Positions 18,920 to 31,302 of a stretch of DNA of 64,000 bases are shown in pieces. The stretch comes from Roseibacterium elongatum DSM 19469 (GTDB taxonomy: Bacteria; Pseudomonadota; Alphaproteobacteria; Rhodobacterales; Rhodobacteraceae). The stretch spans positions 3,081,001 to 3,145,000 of the forward strand of contig NZ_CP004372.1 of NCBI RefSeq assembly GCF_000590925.1. The letters are read 5' to 3'. The position numbers and the translations under genes were made by a program. Below the pieces are notes generated by a model that was not told the DNA's origin, searched no databases, and was given only the letters and a program-made list of their open reading frames with translations. The number at the start of each line of letters is the position of its first letter. The stretch's first letter is position 1.

Positions 18920-19830
18920 TCATGTGTCGAAAGCGTCCGCTTCGTCGGCTCGGACCAGCCTGCCGGCCTCTTTCACCAGGGGCCTCGGGTCACCAATGTG
19001 TGTGGTTCGCGATAGGGCGCGACCAATCCCACCGACGGGGCGGCCCGCTGTTCCTGCAAAGCGACGATTCGCAGGTCCGTGCCCGCCGACAGGAACCGCG
19101 CCATGTCCGCGGGCAGGATCGTCACCCAATCGCCCTGCAACACATGCGCCACCAGAACGACGGTCGAGTTGCTTTCGACGCGGGCCTCAGGCTCGACACC
19201 GGCCTCCATGAAATTCTGGTTGATGATGCGGCGGTTCTGCATGTCCGGCGTCAGCAGGCACAAGCGACACCCGGCCAGATCGGCCCAGGCAAGGCGATCT
19301 CGGTCCGCCAGCGCATGATCGGAGCGACAGACCAGCGTGTAGCGCTCGGCATAGATCGGAACGGTGGTCACGCGCCCCAGCGGCTCGTTGTCGAGATACG
19401 AGATGCCCGCGTCGATTTCGAGGTTTTCGAGCATGGTCAGGATCTCGGCCGAGGTGCGCGACAGGATGGTGAATTCGAGGTTCGGATGCACCTGAGAGAA
19501 CCGCGCCGAAAGCGCCGCCGCCCAGGTCAGCGCGGTGGGAATGACGGCCAGGCGCACATGTCCGGTCAACCCGTGACGGGCGGTGCGCATTTCCTGACGA
19601 AAGGCGCGGGCATCCCCCACCAGTTGCCGCGCCCAGATCAGGGCGCGCTGCCCCTCCGGCGTCAGCCCGCCATAGCGATGGCCACGAAAGATCAGCTGCA
19701 CGCCCAGCATTTCCTCGAGCTGCTTGATCCCGGTCGACAGCGTCGGTTGCGTGATGCCCAGGCTTTCGGCGGCGCGACCGAAATGCCCCTCGCGGGCGAC
19801 GGCGATGAACATTTCAAGCTTGTGGATCAT
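18920..19830 (-). CDS. LysR-family regulator of the fds operon, frameshifted near 18975
   Basis: N-terminal winged helix-turn-helix (F-I-A-V-A-R-E-G-H-F-G-R-A-A-E-S-L-G-I-T-Q-P-T-L-S, residues ~8-32) followed by a LysR substrate-binding domain. The frame hits an early stop at 18973 after H-T-L-V-T-R-G-P-W. Adding one base in a run of C near 18975 gives A-L-V-K-E-A-G-R-L-V and ends at 18920 with about 303 residues, a normal length. It sits directly upstream of fdsG on the same strand, the usual place of an FdsR-type activator of formate dehydrogenase. Start: ATG at 19830; a GTG lies two codons upstream. Confidence 0.85.
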
Positions 19831-19878
19831 GACCACGATCTTGCAATCGCGCAGGCCAAGTTCAATCGAAAATGTCGA

Positions 19879-21153
19879 TCAACCCAGACGGGCCGGCTCG
19901 AGGGCGGGCAGGATCGTGCCCTCGCAGCGGCCAAAACCGATGCGATAGGGCCCATCGCACCACCCTTTGAGGGTCACGCTGTCGCCATCGCACAGAAAAC
20001 GGCGCGGCCCCGCACGCGTCTGGATCGGGTCGCGGCCATTCCATGTCAGTTCCAGCAGCGACCCCTGGCTGCCCGGCCCGGGGCCTGAAATCGTGCCCGA
20101 CCCCAAAAGATCGCCCGTCTCCATCGGGCACCCCGACAGGGCATGATGGGCCAGTTGCTGGGCCGCCGAGTAATACATGTGGCGATAGTTGGTGCGGCTG
20201 ATCTTGACGGGATCGCCGCCTTGCGGTGCAAGCTCGACCTCGAGGCAGATGTCGAAATTGTTGGGCGCGTCCTCGTGCAGATAGGGCAAGAGGGGCAATT
20301 CACGCGGGGGCGTTTCAGTGCGAAACGGCGCCAACGCCTTGCAGGTCACGATCCATGGGCTGATCGAGGTGCCGAACGCCTTGGACTGAAATGGCCCGAG
20401 CGGCTGGTATTCCCAGACCTGGATGTCGCGCGCCGACCAGTCGTTCAGCAGGACATGGCCGAAGATCATGTCATAGGCCTGTGCCGTGGTGACGGGTTGG
20501 CCCATCGGGTTGCCGACCCCGATGACAGCGCCCAACTCCAACTCGATATCCAGCCGCGCGCTCGGGGCCAGTTGCGGCGCGCTGTCCTCGGGCGGTTTCA
20601 CCTGCCCCAAAGGACGGCGGATCGGGGTGCCCGAGACCACGACGCTCGAAGCGCGACCGTTATAGCCGATGGGCACATGCAGCCAGTTGGGCATCAGGGC
20701 ATTTTCCGGGTCGCGGAACATGCTGCCGACATTGGTGGCATGCTCACGCGAGGCGTAGAAATCGGTGTAGCTGCGCACGAAGACCGGCAGATGCATCTCG
20801 GCCCCAGCCTGCGGCACAAGCGGCACATCGCGGGTCGGCGCACGCGCATCCAGCAGATCGGCCAGCATCGCCCGCGTGGCCGACCATGCCGCCGGGCCAA
20901 GCGCCATGAAGGGGTTCAGCACCCCTTGCGCGAACACGCGGGCGCCGGGGCTGGGTTCGATCACGCCATCGGCTTCGAGGGCGGTGACATCGACGATCTG
21001 GTCGCCAATGGCGACGCCTACACGGCGGGTGCCATCCGCCTCGGAGAAGACGCCCCAGGGCAGGTTCTGGATCGGAAAATCGCAATCCGGGTCATTGGCG
21101 CGCGCGACCCAACTGCGGCGGTCCGGATCATGGGTGGCGTTCAGGGGTGGCAT
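19879..21153 (-). CDS. fahA: Fumarylacetoacetase
   Basis: Cleaves fumarylacetoacetate to fumarate plus acetoacetate, the last step of tyrosine/homogentisate breakdown. The 424-residue protein has the N-terminal FAH domain (F-P-I-Q-N-L-P-W-G-V-F near residue 25) and the metal-binding site residues: S-Y-T-D-F-Y-A-S near 125, E-L-E-L-G near 200 and V-L-L-N-D-W-S-A-R-D-I-Q near 235. P-L-G-P-F-Q-S-K and G-D-L-L-G-S-G-T-I-S-G-P complete the pattern. Length matches full FAH rather than the shorter FAHD proteins. No hmgA or maiA is beside it here. The ATG at 21153 fits the domain start. Confidence 0.92.
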   Translation of the reverse strand: MPPLNATHDPDRRSWVARANDPDCDFPIQNLPWGVFSEADGTRRVGVAIGDQIVDVTALEADGVIEPSPGARVFAQGVLNPFMALGPAAWSATRAMLADLLDARAPTRDVPLVPQAGAEMHLPVFVRSYTDFYASREHATNVGSMFRDPENALMPNWLHVPIGYNGRASSVVVSGTPIRRPLGQVKPPEDSAPQLAPSARLDIELELGAVIGVGNPMGQPVTTAQAYDMIFGHVLLNDWSARDIQVWEYQPLGPFQSKAFGTSISPWIVTCKALAPFRTETPPRELPLLPYLHEDAPNNFDICLEVELAPQGGDPVKISRTNYRHMYYSAAQQLAHHALSGCPMETGDLLGSGTISGPGPGSQGSLLELTWNGRDPIQTRAGPRRFLCDGDSVTLKGWCDGPYRIGFGRCEGTILPALEPARLG

Positions 21154-21265
21154 GACGTGGTCCTCGGCTGGTCGGAGCGGGGCGGCGGCGGCGGCCATCG
21201 GCCCGAGCCTCACCCCTGATGCACCCGGATGCAAGCGCCCGCAGACCCGGCCGCCTGGCGGCAGC

Positions 21266-21303
21266 AGGAAAAGGGCCTGCACCAGATGGCACAGGCCCTT
21301 TCC
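21266..21303 (-). terminator. Rho-independent terminator of katG
   Basis: AAAGGGCCTG (21270-21279) and CAGGCCCTTT (21292-21301) form a 10-bp stem with a 12-nt loop; on the katG strand the stem is followed by a short T-rich end (TTTTCC). It lies about 30 bp past the katG stop. Confidence 0.75.
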
Positions 21304-21330
21304 CGGATCGCGATCGGGTCTGTCAGCGGA

Positions 21331-24556
<3,226 letters not shown>

Positions 24557-24560
<4 letters not shown>

Positions 24561-25459
24561 TGCAGGGTCGCGCCCGACCAGTCCACCCCGCGCGCGCCCG
24601 ACAGGAACCCGTCGGATAGCGCATGGCCCGGCTCGACCTGCTGGATTTCGGCAGTGATCGCCGCCGCATCGCGTGCGCCATCGACCAGCGCGCGGTAAAG
24701 CGTGCAGATCTCGGCAAAGCCCGAGGATTGCGGCGACAGGCGCAGCGCACTGACCCCGGCCTCTTTCAACGCGGCCACATGCGGCGCGGCGCAGGCGTAG
24801 CTGTCCGACAGGGTCTGCACCCCGTTCATGGCGAGAAAGGGCTGATCGTCCATCGTGTGCACGTCCAGCCCGTCGGGATCATCCTCGCAGGCGAATTGGC
24901 AGTTGTCCTTGGTGCGGCCATGCATCCGCGCGTGATAGCACCGCCCGGAAATCGCCAGCGGCACGCGGCCATGGCCCCAGACCTCGATGGCGACGCCCAG
25001 ATCGGCCCCGGCCTTGGCCAGCACGGCGACAGAGGTCAGCGGCAATTCGGGCGGCAGGCAGACGCGGGTCGCCCCCTTTTCGGCCAGCCATGCCAGCGTG
25101 GTCTCATTGTAGACATTCACCAGCGGACCGACGGTGAACGGCGCACCCTCGGGCAGATAGGCCAGCGCGGTCAGGTCGTTGACCTCGACCAGCGCGCCCG
25201 CCTCGGCCATCTCGGCGGTCAGTTTGCGCTCTCGCTTCAGCGTGATTAGGGCAAGACTGGTCAGCACGACCTCCTTGCCCGCCTGCGCCAGGGTCTCGAC
25301 GGCGTGCGGGATGCGATCCTGGTAAAAGGGCAGACGCTTGGAACACACAAGCTCGCCCAGCACGACGCGGTCCACGGGGGCGGCGGCCAGATCGTCATAG
25401 AGCGCGGCCCAGCGCCCCGCCTCCCAGAAGAATTGGTTCGGTCCGACGGTCAGTTCCAT
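24557..25459 (-). CDS. ubiV: Oxygen-independent ubiquinone hydroxylation protein UbiV
   Basis: U32-peptidase-like Fe-S protein that, with UbiU, hydroxylates the ubiquinone ring without oxygen. The 300-residue sequence has the four cluster cysteines known for UbiV: one in E-L-V-C-S-K-R near residue 39 and three in G-R-C-Y-H-A-R-M-H-G-R then N-C-Q-F-A-C near 173-190. The gene directly follows ubiU on the same strand (6-bp gap). It lacks the protease features of collagenase-type U32 members. The assignment is strengthened by the ubiT-ubiU-ubiV order. Confidence 0.93.
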
Positions 25460-25465
25460 GCCCTT

Positions 25466-26449
25466 TTACCTCCAGGTCTTTTTGTAGGCGCCGGTCGTGG
25501 TCGCCTGCCCCTCGGACAGGCGCGCCAGCATGCCGGTCGGCAGCGGGCGCCCCGCGTCCAGCGCATCGACGGCGGCACGGAAATTGCGCACCACCTCGGC
25601 GACGTAAGAGCGCGAACGCTGCCGCCCCTCGATCTTGAGCGCGGTGACACCGGCCTTTTGCAATTCGGGCAGCAGCGCCTCGGCGTTCAGGCTGACCGGA
25701 TCCTCGAACAAGTGGCCGGTTTTCTCGCCCGCGCTGAAGCACCCCTTGCACAGCGTCGGGTAAGGCGCGCTTTCACCCTTGCCGACGCGGTGGATCGTGT
25801 AGCCGCCCAGACGCGCATCCAGCACGCCCCCATGATCCTCGTATTCCACATGGCTGGCGGGCGAGCAGACCCCGTTCATGTTGGGTGAGCGGCCCGTGGC
25901 GTAGGACGACAACGAACAGCGCCCCTCGGCCATGACGCAGAGACCGCCGAAGACGAAGACCTCGGTCTCGACCTCGGTCTCCTTGTTGATGGCGGCGATT
26001 TCCGGAACCGACAGCACGCGCGGCAGCACGACGCGCTTCACGCCAAACTCGGTGCCGTAGAAATTGATCATGTCGGCATTGGCCGCCGCTGCCTGCACCG
26101 ACAGGTGACGCCGCAGGTTGGGGTGCGTTTTCGCGGTATGGGCCAGCAAACCCAGATCGGCTAGGATAACGGCATGGGCGCCGCAGGCCTCGGCATCCGC
26201 CACGGCGCGGTGCCACAGCTCCTCGCCGCCCGCGCGGGGAAAGGTGTTGATCGCGACCAGCACCTTTGCGCCGTGCGATTTGGCAAAGGCGATGCCCTCG
26301 CGCATTTCCGCGCGGTCAAAGTTCAGACCCGGAAAGTTGCGGGCGTTGGTTTCATCGTTGAAGCCGCAATAGACGGTATGCGCGCCGGCCTTCACGGCGG
26401 CGCGCAGCGCGGCGGGGGTGCCTGCGGGACAGACGATTTCCATTACCAT
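25466..26449 (-). CDS. ubiU: Oxygen-independent ubiquinone hydroxylation protein UbiU
   Basis: Partner of UbiV; the heterodimer carries [4Fe-4S] clusters and introduces ring hydroxyls under anoxia. 327 aa with the four expected cysteines: G-L-C-V-M-A-E-G-R-C near residues 170-177, N-G-V-C-S-P near 194 and L-C-K-G-C-F near 230. Start ATG 26449 is supported by a GGAGG seven bases upstream and overlaps the ubiT stop; a second in-frame ATG is at 26443. The tight overlap implies co-translation with ubiT. Confidence 0.93.
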   Translation of the reverse strand: MVMEIVCPAGTPAALRAAVKAGAHTVYCGFNDETNARNFPGLNFDRAEMREGIAFAKSHGAKVLVAINTFPRAGGEELWHRAVADAEACGAHAVILADLGLLAHTAKTHPNLRRHLSVQAAAANADMINFYGTEFGVKRVVLPRVLSVPEIAAINKETEVETEVFVFGGLCVMAEGRCSLSSYATGRSPNMNGVCSPASHVEYEDHGGVLDARLGGYTIHRVGKGESAPYPTLCKGCFSAGEKTGHLFEDPVSLNAEALLPELQKAGVTALKIEGRQRSRSYVAEVVRNFRAAVDALDAGRPLPTGMLARLSEGQATTTGAYKKTWR

Positions 26450-27009
26450 AGATCGACCTCCTCGGGTCGCGAAAGGCTGACGCCGGTGCGCCGTTCGGCG
26501 ATGGCCAGCAAGTGTTTCATGGGGGCGGCGAAAGGGCCTGTCAGGCGCGCGACCTCTTCGGACAGGTCCAGTTCCGCGTCATCGACCGCGTTGCGCAGCG
26601 CCAGCGCGGCCGAGGTATCGCCCTCGATCACCAGATCGCGCGAAAAGAACAGCGCGTCGCCGTCATAGGCCCCGTGGACCAGCCCCAGCAGGGCGGCCAA
26701 GGGCCCGGCGATGCGCGCCGCACCCTGCCCTGCGCCGCGCACCACCCGGACCGAGGGGCGGCCCTTGTTGGGCTGCAACTCGATCGCGATTGGCAGGTCG
26801 GTCGGGTCGAGGACAAAGGGCGTGGTGTCATAGTCGCCAAGGCGTCGAAACAGGCCCGGATGGCTCTGGGCGACGCGGCGCGCATAGACCGTCAGTGACA
26901 GCGACAAGGGCAGCAGCGGCGCGACCCGCAGACCTAGCGCGAACGGCACCGGAAAGCGCGGGATCGGCGCACCGGACGGCGCCTCGGCAAAAGCATCGTT
27001 TGGAGACAC
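26443..27009 (-). CDS. ubiT: SCP2-domain lipid-binding protein UbiT
   Basis: A 188-residue accessory factor of anaerobic ubiquinone synthesis; the SCP2 domain is thought to hold hydrophobic intermediates, like UbiJ in the aerobic pathway. Residues ~35-150 carry the SCP2 fold pattern (I-A-I-E-L-Q-P, then the D-G-D-A-L-F-F-S-R-D-L-V-I-E-G-D segment that is strong in UbiT). It is the first gene of ubiTUV and its start lies 72 bp from an FNR-type box shared with ubiD on the opposite strand. Confidence 0.88.
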   Translation of the reverse strand: MSPNDAFAEAPSGAPIPRFPVPFALGLRVAPLLPLSLSLTVYARRVAQSHPGLFRRLGDYDTTPFVLDPTDLPIAIELQPNKGRPSVRVVRGAGQGAARIAGPLAALLGLVHGAYDGDALFFSRDLVIEGDTSAALALRNAVDDAELDLSEEVARLTGPFAAPMKHLLAIAERRTGVSLSRPEEVDLW

Positions 27010-27080
27010 GAGATTTCCTCTTCACGAAGAAGACAAAGGGCTCATTGCGCCTTCCTTACGCCCGAAGCTGTCAACCAAAA

Positions 27081-27094
27081 TTGACATCCATCAA
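27081..27094. promoter_or_regulatory. FNR/FnrL box between ubiT and ubiD
   Basis: TTGAC-ATCC-ATCAA matches the FNR/FnrL consensus (TTGAT or TTGAC, four bases, ATCAA) without mismatch. It sits in the 148-bp divergent gap between ubiTUV and ubiDX, so a single oxygen-sensing Fe-S regulator could switch both operons on under low oxygen. Confidence 0.85.
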
Positions 27095-27157
27095 ATCGGG
27101 GCAAGTTTTTTGCTGTTACGCGGACGGAAAAACAGTGCCCGATCAAAGGGAATTTCC

Positions 27158-28663
27158 GTGCGAAACCTGCCCCCCTTTCCAACGCTCCGCGCCTTCCTTG
27201 ACTGGTGCGCGGCGACCGACCAGATGGCCCGCGTCTCCGAACCGGTGCCCATCCGCCACCGCATGACGGCGGTCCATCGCCGCGTTCTGGAAAGCAGCGG
27301 CCCGGTCCTGCGCTTCGACGCGCCGACCGATGCGCAGCAGACCCTGGGCATGCCGGTTGTCACCAATGTCTTCGGCACCACTGATCGCGTCGCGGCGGGG
27401 TTGGGCATCGGGATGGACGGCGTCGACGATCTGGGCGCGTTTCTGGCAGCGCTGCGCGCGCCCACCCCGCCCGAGGGCCTGAGCGATGCGCTGTCGCGCT
27501 GGCCGATGCTCAAGGCGGCGCTGTCCACCCGGCCCAAGACCGTCAGCCGCGCCCCCGTGCAGGACGAGGTCTTCGAGGACGCCGATGTCGATCTGTCGCG
27601 CATTCCGGTGCAGACCCATTGGCCGGGCGATGCCGGGCCGCTGATCACCTGGCCCATCGTGGTGACGCGCCCCCATGGCGGCGATGCCGCGAACCTCAAC
27701 GCCTACAATGCCGGCGTCTACCGGGTGCAGGTGATCGGGCAGAACCGCGTCATCATGCGCTGGTTGCAACATCGCGGCGGCGCGGCGCATCACCGGACAT
27801 GGGCGCGCGCGGGCAAAAAGACGCCCGTCGCCATTGTTCTGGGGGCCGATCCCGCCAGCCTGCTGTCGGCCGCCCTGCCCCTGCCGGAAACCGTGTCGGA
27901 ACTGACCTTTGCCGGTGCGCTGAACGGATCGCGTCCACGCTTCGTCCCGGCCAGGACGGTGCCGCTTATGGTGCCCGCCGAGGCCGAGATCGTGCTTGAG
28001 GGCTGGGTGTCGCCCACCGAAACGGCCCCCGAGGGGCCCTTTGGCGACCATACCGGCTATTACAACAAGGCCGAGCCGTTTCCGGTGGCCGAGATCACCG
28101 CCGTGACGCATCGGCGCGATCCGCTTTACCTGTCCACCTATACCGGTCGCCCGCCCGATGAGCCCGCCATCATCGGCGAGGTGTTCAACCGCCTCGCCCT
28201 GCCCACGATGCGCGCCCAGATCCCGGAAATCCGCGATCTTTGGCTGCCGCCTGCGGCATGCTCGTACCGCATCGCGGTCGTGAGCATCGACAAGCGCTAT
28301 CCCGGCCAAGCGCGGCGCGTGATGATGGGCCTGTGGGGGATGCTGCCGCAGTTCAGCTATACCAAGATGGTGATCGTGGTGGATGACGATATCGACCCGA
28401 AGAACTGGGATGATGTGGCCTGGGCGCTGGCCACCCGGATGGATCCGGGTCGCGACCTGATGGTGCTGGAAAACTCGCCCATGGATTACCTCGATTTCGC
28501 CTCGCCGCAGCCCGGACTGGCCGGCAAGATGGGGATCGACGCCACCACCAAGATCGAGTCCGAGACGACCCGCGACTGGGGCACGGTGATGAAAACCGCG
28601 CCCGAGGACGCGGCCTTTGCCGAGGATCTGGTGGCGCGCCTGCGCCTGGGAGGCACGGCATGA
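27158..28663 (+). CDS. ubiD: UbiD-family prenylated-FMN decarboxylase
   Basis: Decarboxylates the 3-polyprenyl-4-hydroxybenzoate intermediate of ubiquinone synthesis, using prenylated FMN made by UbiX. The 501-residue protein spans the full UbiD fold: N-terminal L-R-A-F-L-D-W and metal/flavin region around residues 160-240 (W-P-I-V-V-T-R-P-H, N-A-G-V-Y-R-V-Q). G-P-F-G-D-H-T-G-Y-Y near 300 is the signature loop. GTG 27158 was chosen: AAAGGG lies eight bases upstream and the homologous N-terminus begins there. The stop overlaps ubiX by 4 bp. Other UbiD substrates are possible, but pairing with ubiX and ubiTUV argues for ubiquinone. Confidence 0.9.
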   Translation: MRNLPPFPTLRAFLDWCAATDQMARVSEPVPIRHRMTAVHRRVLESSGPVLRFDAPTDAQQTLGMPVVTNVFGTTDRVAAGLGIGMDGVDDLGAFLAALRAPTPPEGLSDALSRWPMLKAALSTRPKTVSRAPVQDEVFEDADVDLSRIPVQTHWPGDAGPLITWPIVVTRPHGGDAANLNAYNAGVYRVQVIGQNRVIMRWLQHRGGAAHHRTWARAGKKTPVAIVLGADPASLLSAALPLPETVSELTFAGALNGSRPRFVPARTVPLMVPAEAEIVLEGWVSPTETAPEGPFGDHTGYYNKAEPFPVAEITAVTHRRDPLYLSTYTGRPPDEPAIIGEVFNRLALPTMRAQIPEIRDLWLPPAACSYRIAVVSIDKRYPGQARRVMMGLWGMLPQFSYTKMVIVVDDDIDPKNWDDVAWALATRMDPGRDLMVLENSPMDYLDFASPQPGLAGKMGIDATTKIESETTRDWGTVMKTAPEDAAFAEDLVARLRLGGTA

Positions 28664-29243
28664 GCGCCCCCCTGACCCCGCCGCGCGTGATCCTGGGTGT
28701 CGCCGGCGCCTCGGGCGCTGTCCTCGCGCTCGAGGCCGCTCGCCACCTGCAAACCATCGGCGCCGAGATCGACCTTGTGGCCAGCACGGCCGCCGAACGC
28801 ACCCTGTCCGAGGAGATCGGGCCGGACGCCTTCGGCGCATTGTCCGGCATGGCCACACGCTGCCATGAGATCGGCAATATCGGGGCGGATATCGCCTCGG
28901 GCTCGGTCCCGGTGTCGGGAATGATCGTGGCCCCCTGCTCGATGCGGTCCTTGGCGGCCATCGCCCATGGGCTGGACGACAACCTGCTGACGCGCGCCGC
29001 CAGTGTGCAGCTCAAGGAACGGCGCGGCTGGTGTTGCTGACCCGCGAGGCGCCGCTGACCCTGGCGCATCTGCGCAACATGACCGCCGCGACCGAGATGG
29101 GGGCCATCCTGATGCCGCCGGTGCCGCCCTTCTACCTGCCGCATGCGACCGTCACAGACATCGCCCGCCAGATCGCCGCGCGGGCCGTCGATCTGCTGGC
29201 CGTTGCACCGCCCGTGGCGGCCGCCTGGGGCGGGTCGGGCTGA
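28660..29243 (+). CDS. ubiX: Flavin prenyltransferase UbiX, frameshifted near 29025
   Basis: Attaches dimethylallyl to FMN to build the UbiD cofactor. The N-terminus has G-V-A-G-A-S-G-A (FMN binding), then A-P-C-S-M-R-S-L-A-A-I-A-H-G near residue 88. The frame breaks near 29025: one base is missing after K-E-R-R, and restoring it gives R-L-V-L-L-T-R-E-A-P-L, a perfect family continuation. M-P-P-V-P-P-F-Y follows. Corrected length is about 194 aa. Overlaps ubiD by 4 bp. The intact remainder implies sequence error. Confidence 0.88.
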
Positions 29244-29337
29244 GGGACCCGCGCGCCACGCTTGGGCATTGGCGCAACACCCGGCCCACGGCCCGGAACA
29301 CGACGCTGGAAAAAAGGCGGCAACGCGCCTAAGGCTT

Positions 29338-31239
29338 GTGGATAACGAGGCCGCCAAAGGCCCGGCAGGATCGAGCAGGCATGCCCAAGGCAAAGACATC
29401 GTTTTCGATCGGGGTGCCCCTGGCGGGGCTGCGCCATTGATCGACCCGTCCCCACACCGCGCAGGCGATACGGTCGCCTCAACCTTGGCCGGGCCATGTT
29501 GGGCCCTTGCCGTCTGCGTCGACGCGAACCTGATCTGGCAGGCCGTTTTCTTCCTGCAGCGCTCGCGTGCAAACGACCCGGCGGGGCGTCTGGCGCATTA
29601 CCTCTATTGCAGCGATCCCGTCGCGCCGGTCTATCGCGACATCCTCGGGCCGGATGTGACAATCGTCGAGGTCGCGGACGACAGCCCCGGCTTTGCCGAC
29701 GTCGGCTACCTGCCGTATGTCACGGCCGCGACCATGCTGCGGTTTAAGGCCCTGCAGGACCTGACGCAGCGTTACGACCGCGTCGTCTACAGTGATGTGG
29801 ATATCTATCAACGCCGCGGCAGCTTTCTGGAACTCGACGGGCTGGCATGGGGCGATCTGGCGGTGGCCGGGGTGCGGGACGTATCCGGCTGGGCCGGGTC
29901 GCGCCATGCCCGGACCGCCGATCGCAAGGTGTTGCCCGCGCACGCGCGCGACAAATACCTCAACGCCGGGGTTCTCGTGGTGCACAGCGCCAACTTTCGC
30001 AGCCGGGATATCGCGAACCGCTGCCTGTCCTTCATCGCGGCCAATCCCGAGGATTGCGCGCTGGCCGACCAGACGGCGCTCAACTGTGTCCTCGATGGGG
30101 CATGGCTGGAGCTGTCGCCCAGTTGGAACTGGCAGACCGCCAAGGGCCATGGCGCCCTGTGCAAGACGCGTAATCCGCGTTTCGTGCATTTCACGGGCCC
30201 CAGAAAACCCTGGGCCGACAAGACACGCCTCCATGACGAGATCTACGCCACCGCGATGGCCGAGTTCCTGCGCGCCCATGCGCTCAGCGAACCGCTTGCC
30301 GCCCTCGAGGCGGCGCTTGCCGTTGGCGGTCGGGAAAAGCGCCTTGTGGAAAAACAGGCAGATCCCGACGGAAAACTGGCGAAACTGCTGGCCGACGGCA
30401 CGGCCTATTTCGACCGATCCGATTTCGCCGATATCGCCGCGGGCGTCGCCCCCTACGGCGACACGATCGGCGGTCTGCCGACCCCGCCCGGTCCGGCCGG
30501 TCCGGAACCGGCCCCCGCCGCCATTTCAATCCACGACCAGAACAAAGGTGCCCCCCGCATGACGCTGACCCAACTGGCCGCCAAATACGACTCCGACAAG
30601 GGCTTCGTCAAAGAGGCGCATGGATACACATGGCTTTACGACATGCTGTTCTTTCCCTATCGGAACCAGCCCGTGCGGCTGCTGGAGATGGGCTTGCAGA
30701 TCGGCGGCCCCGAGCAGGGCCACAGCCCCGACCGGGAAACCACCGCCCTACCCTCGGTCAGCATGTGGCTCGAGTTTTTCGAGAGCGCGCATATCACGGG
30801 CCTCGACATCTCGGATTTCTCGTGGTTCGAGAACGAGAATTTCCAGTTCGTGCGGTGCGATATGGATGCGCGCGAAAACATCGCCAAGGCGGCCGAGGCC
30901 TTTGCCGCGCCGTTCGACATCATCATCGACGATGCGTCGCATGCCTCGCCGCATCAGCATTTCGGCCTTCTCGAGACCTGGCGGTTTCTCAAGCCCGGCG
31001 GCCTCTACATCATCGAGGATCTGCACTGGCAGCCCCGCCGCTTCGAGCGCAAGGGCTTTCCCAAGACCGCGAACATGATCAAGGAGTTTCAGGAGACGCG
31101 CAGTTTCAAGCATGGCCACCCCGAAATCCAGGACGATCTGAACGCCATCGCCCCCGAGATCGGCTTTGCCTATACCTTTCCCGAGCGGTTCCGTCCCGAA
31201 GGACGCCCCAAGGTGGCCGTCCTGCAAAAGACGTTCTGA
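29338..31239 (+). CDS. GT8-like glycosyltransferase fused to class I methyltransferase
   Basis: One open frame of about 633 residues. Residues ~55-310 resemble family 8 glycosyltransferases: the metal-binding D-V-D in Y-S-D-V-D-I-Y near 153, N-A-G-V-L-V-V-H near 220, a D-Q-T-A-L-N motif near 250 and H-F-T-G-P-R-K-P-W near 285. A Pro/Ala linker follows, then from 30559 a complete 226-aa SAM methyltransferase beginning M-T-L-T-Q-L-A-A-K-Y, with L-L-E-M-G-L, D-I-I-I-D-D-A-S-H and F-L-K-P-G-G-L-Y. The start is uncertain: GTG 29338 or TTG 29437. The methyltransferase part could be a separate gene if the join is an indel artefact. Probably modifies a surface glycan. Confidence 0.7.
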   Translation: MDNEAAKGPAGSSRHAQGKDIVFDRGAPGGAAPLIDPSPHRAGDTVASTLAGPCWALAVCVDANLIWQAVFFLQRSRANDPAGRLAHYLYCSDPVAPVYRDILGPDVTIVEVADDSPGFADVGYLPYVTAATMLRFKALQDLTQRYDRVVYSDVDIYQRRGSFLELDGLAWGDLAVAGVRDVSGWAGSRHARTADRKVLPAHARDKYLNAGVLVVHSANFRSRDIANRCLSFIAANPEDCALADQTALNCVLDGAWLELSPSWNWQTAKGHGALCKTRNPRFVHFTGPRKPWADKTRLHDEIYATAMAEFLRAHALSEPLAALEAALAVGGREKRLVEKQADPDGKLAKLLADGTAYFDRSDFADIAAGVAPYGDTIGGLPTPPGPAGPEPAPAAISIHDQNKGAPRMTLTQLAAKYDSDKGFVKEAHGYTWLYDMLFFPYRNQPVRLLEMGLQIGGPEQGHSPDRETTALPSVSMWLEFFESAHITGLDISDFSWFENENFQFVRCDMDARENIAKAAEAFAAPFDIIIDDASHASPHQHFGLLETWRFLKPGGLYIIEDLHWQPRRFERKGFPKTANMIKEFQETRSFKHGHPEIQDDLNAIAPEIGFAYTFPERFRPEGRPKVAVLQKTF

Positions 31240-31302
31240 CGGCAACCCGCGCCGCCTGTCGGGTCGCCATCGGCCCATGTGTGCGCAGCCGGGGAGCCGA
31301 TG

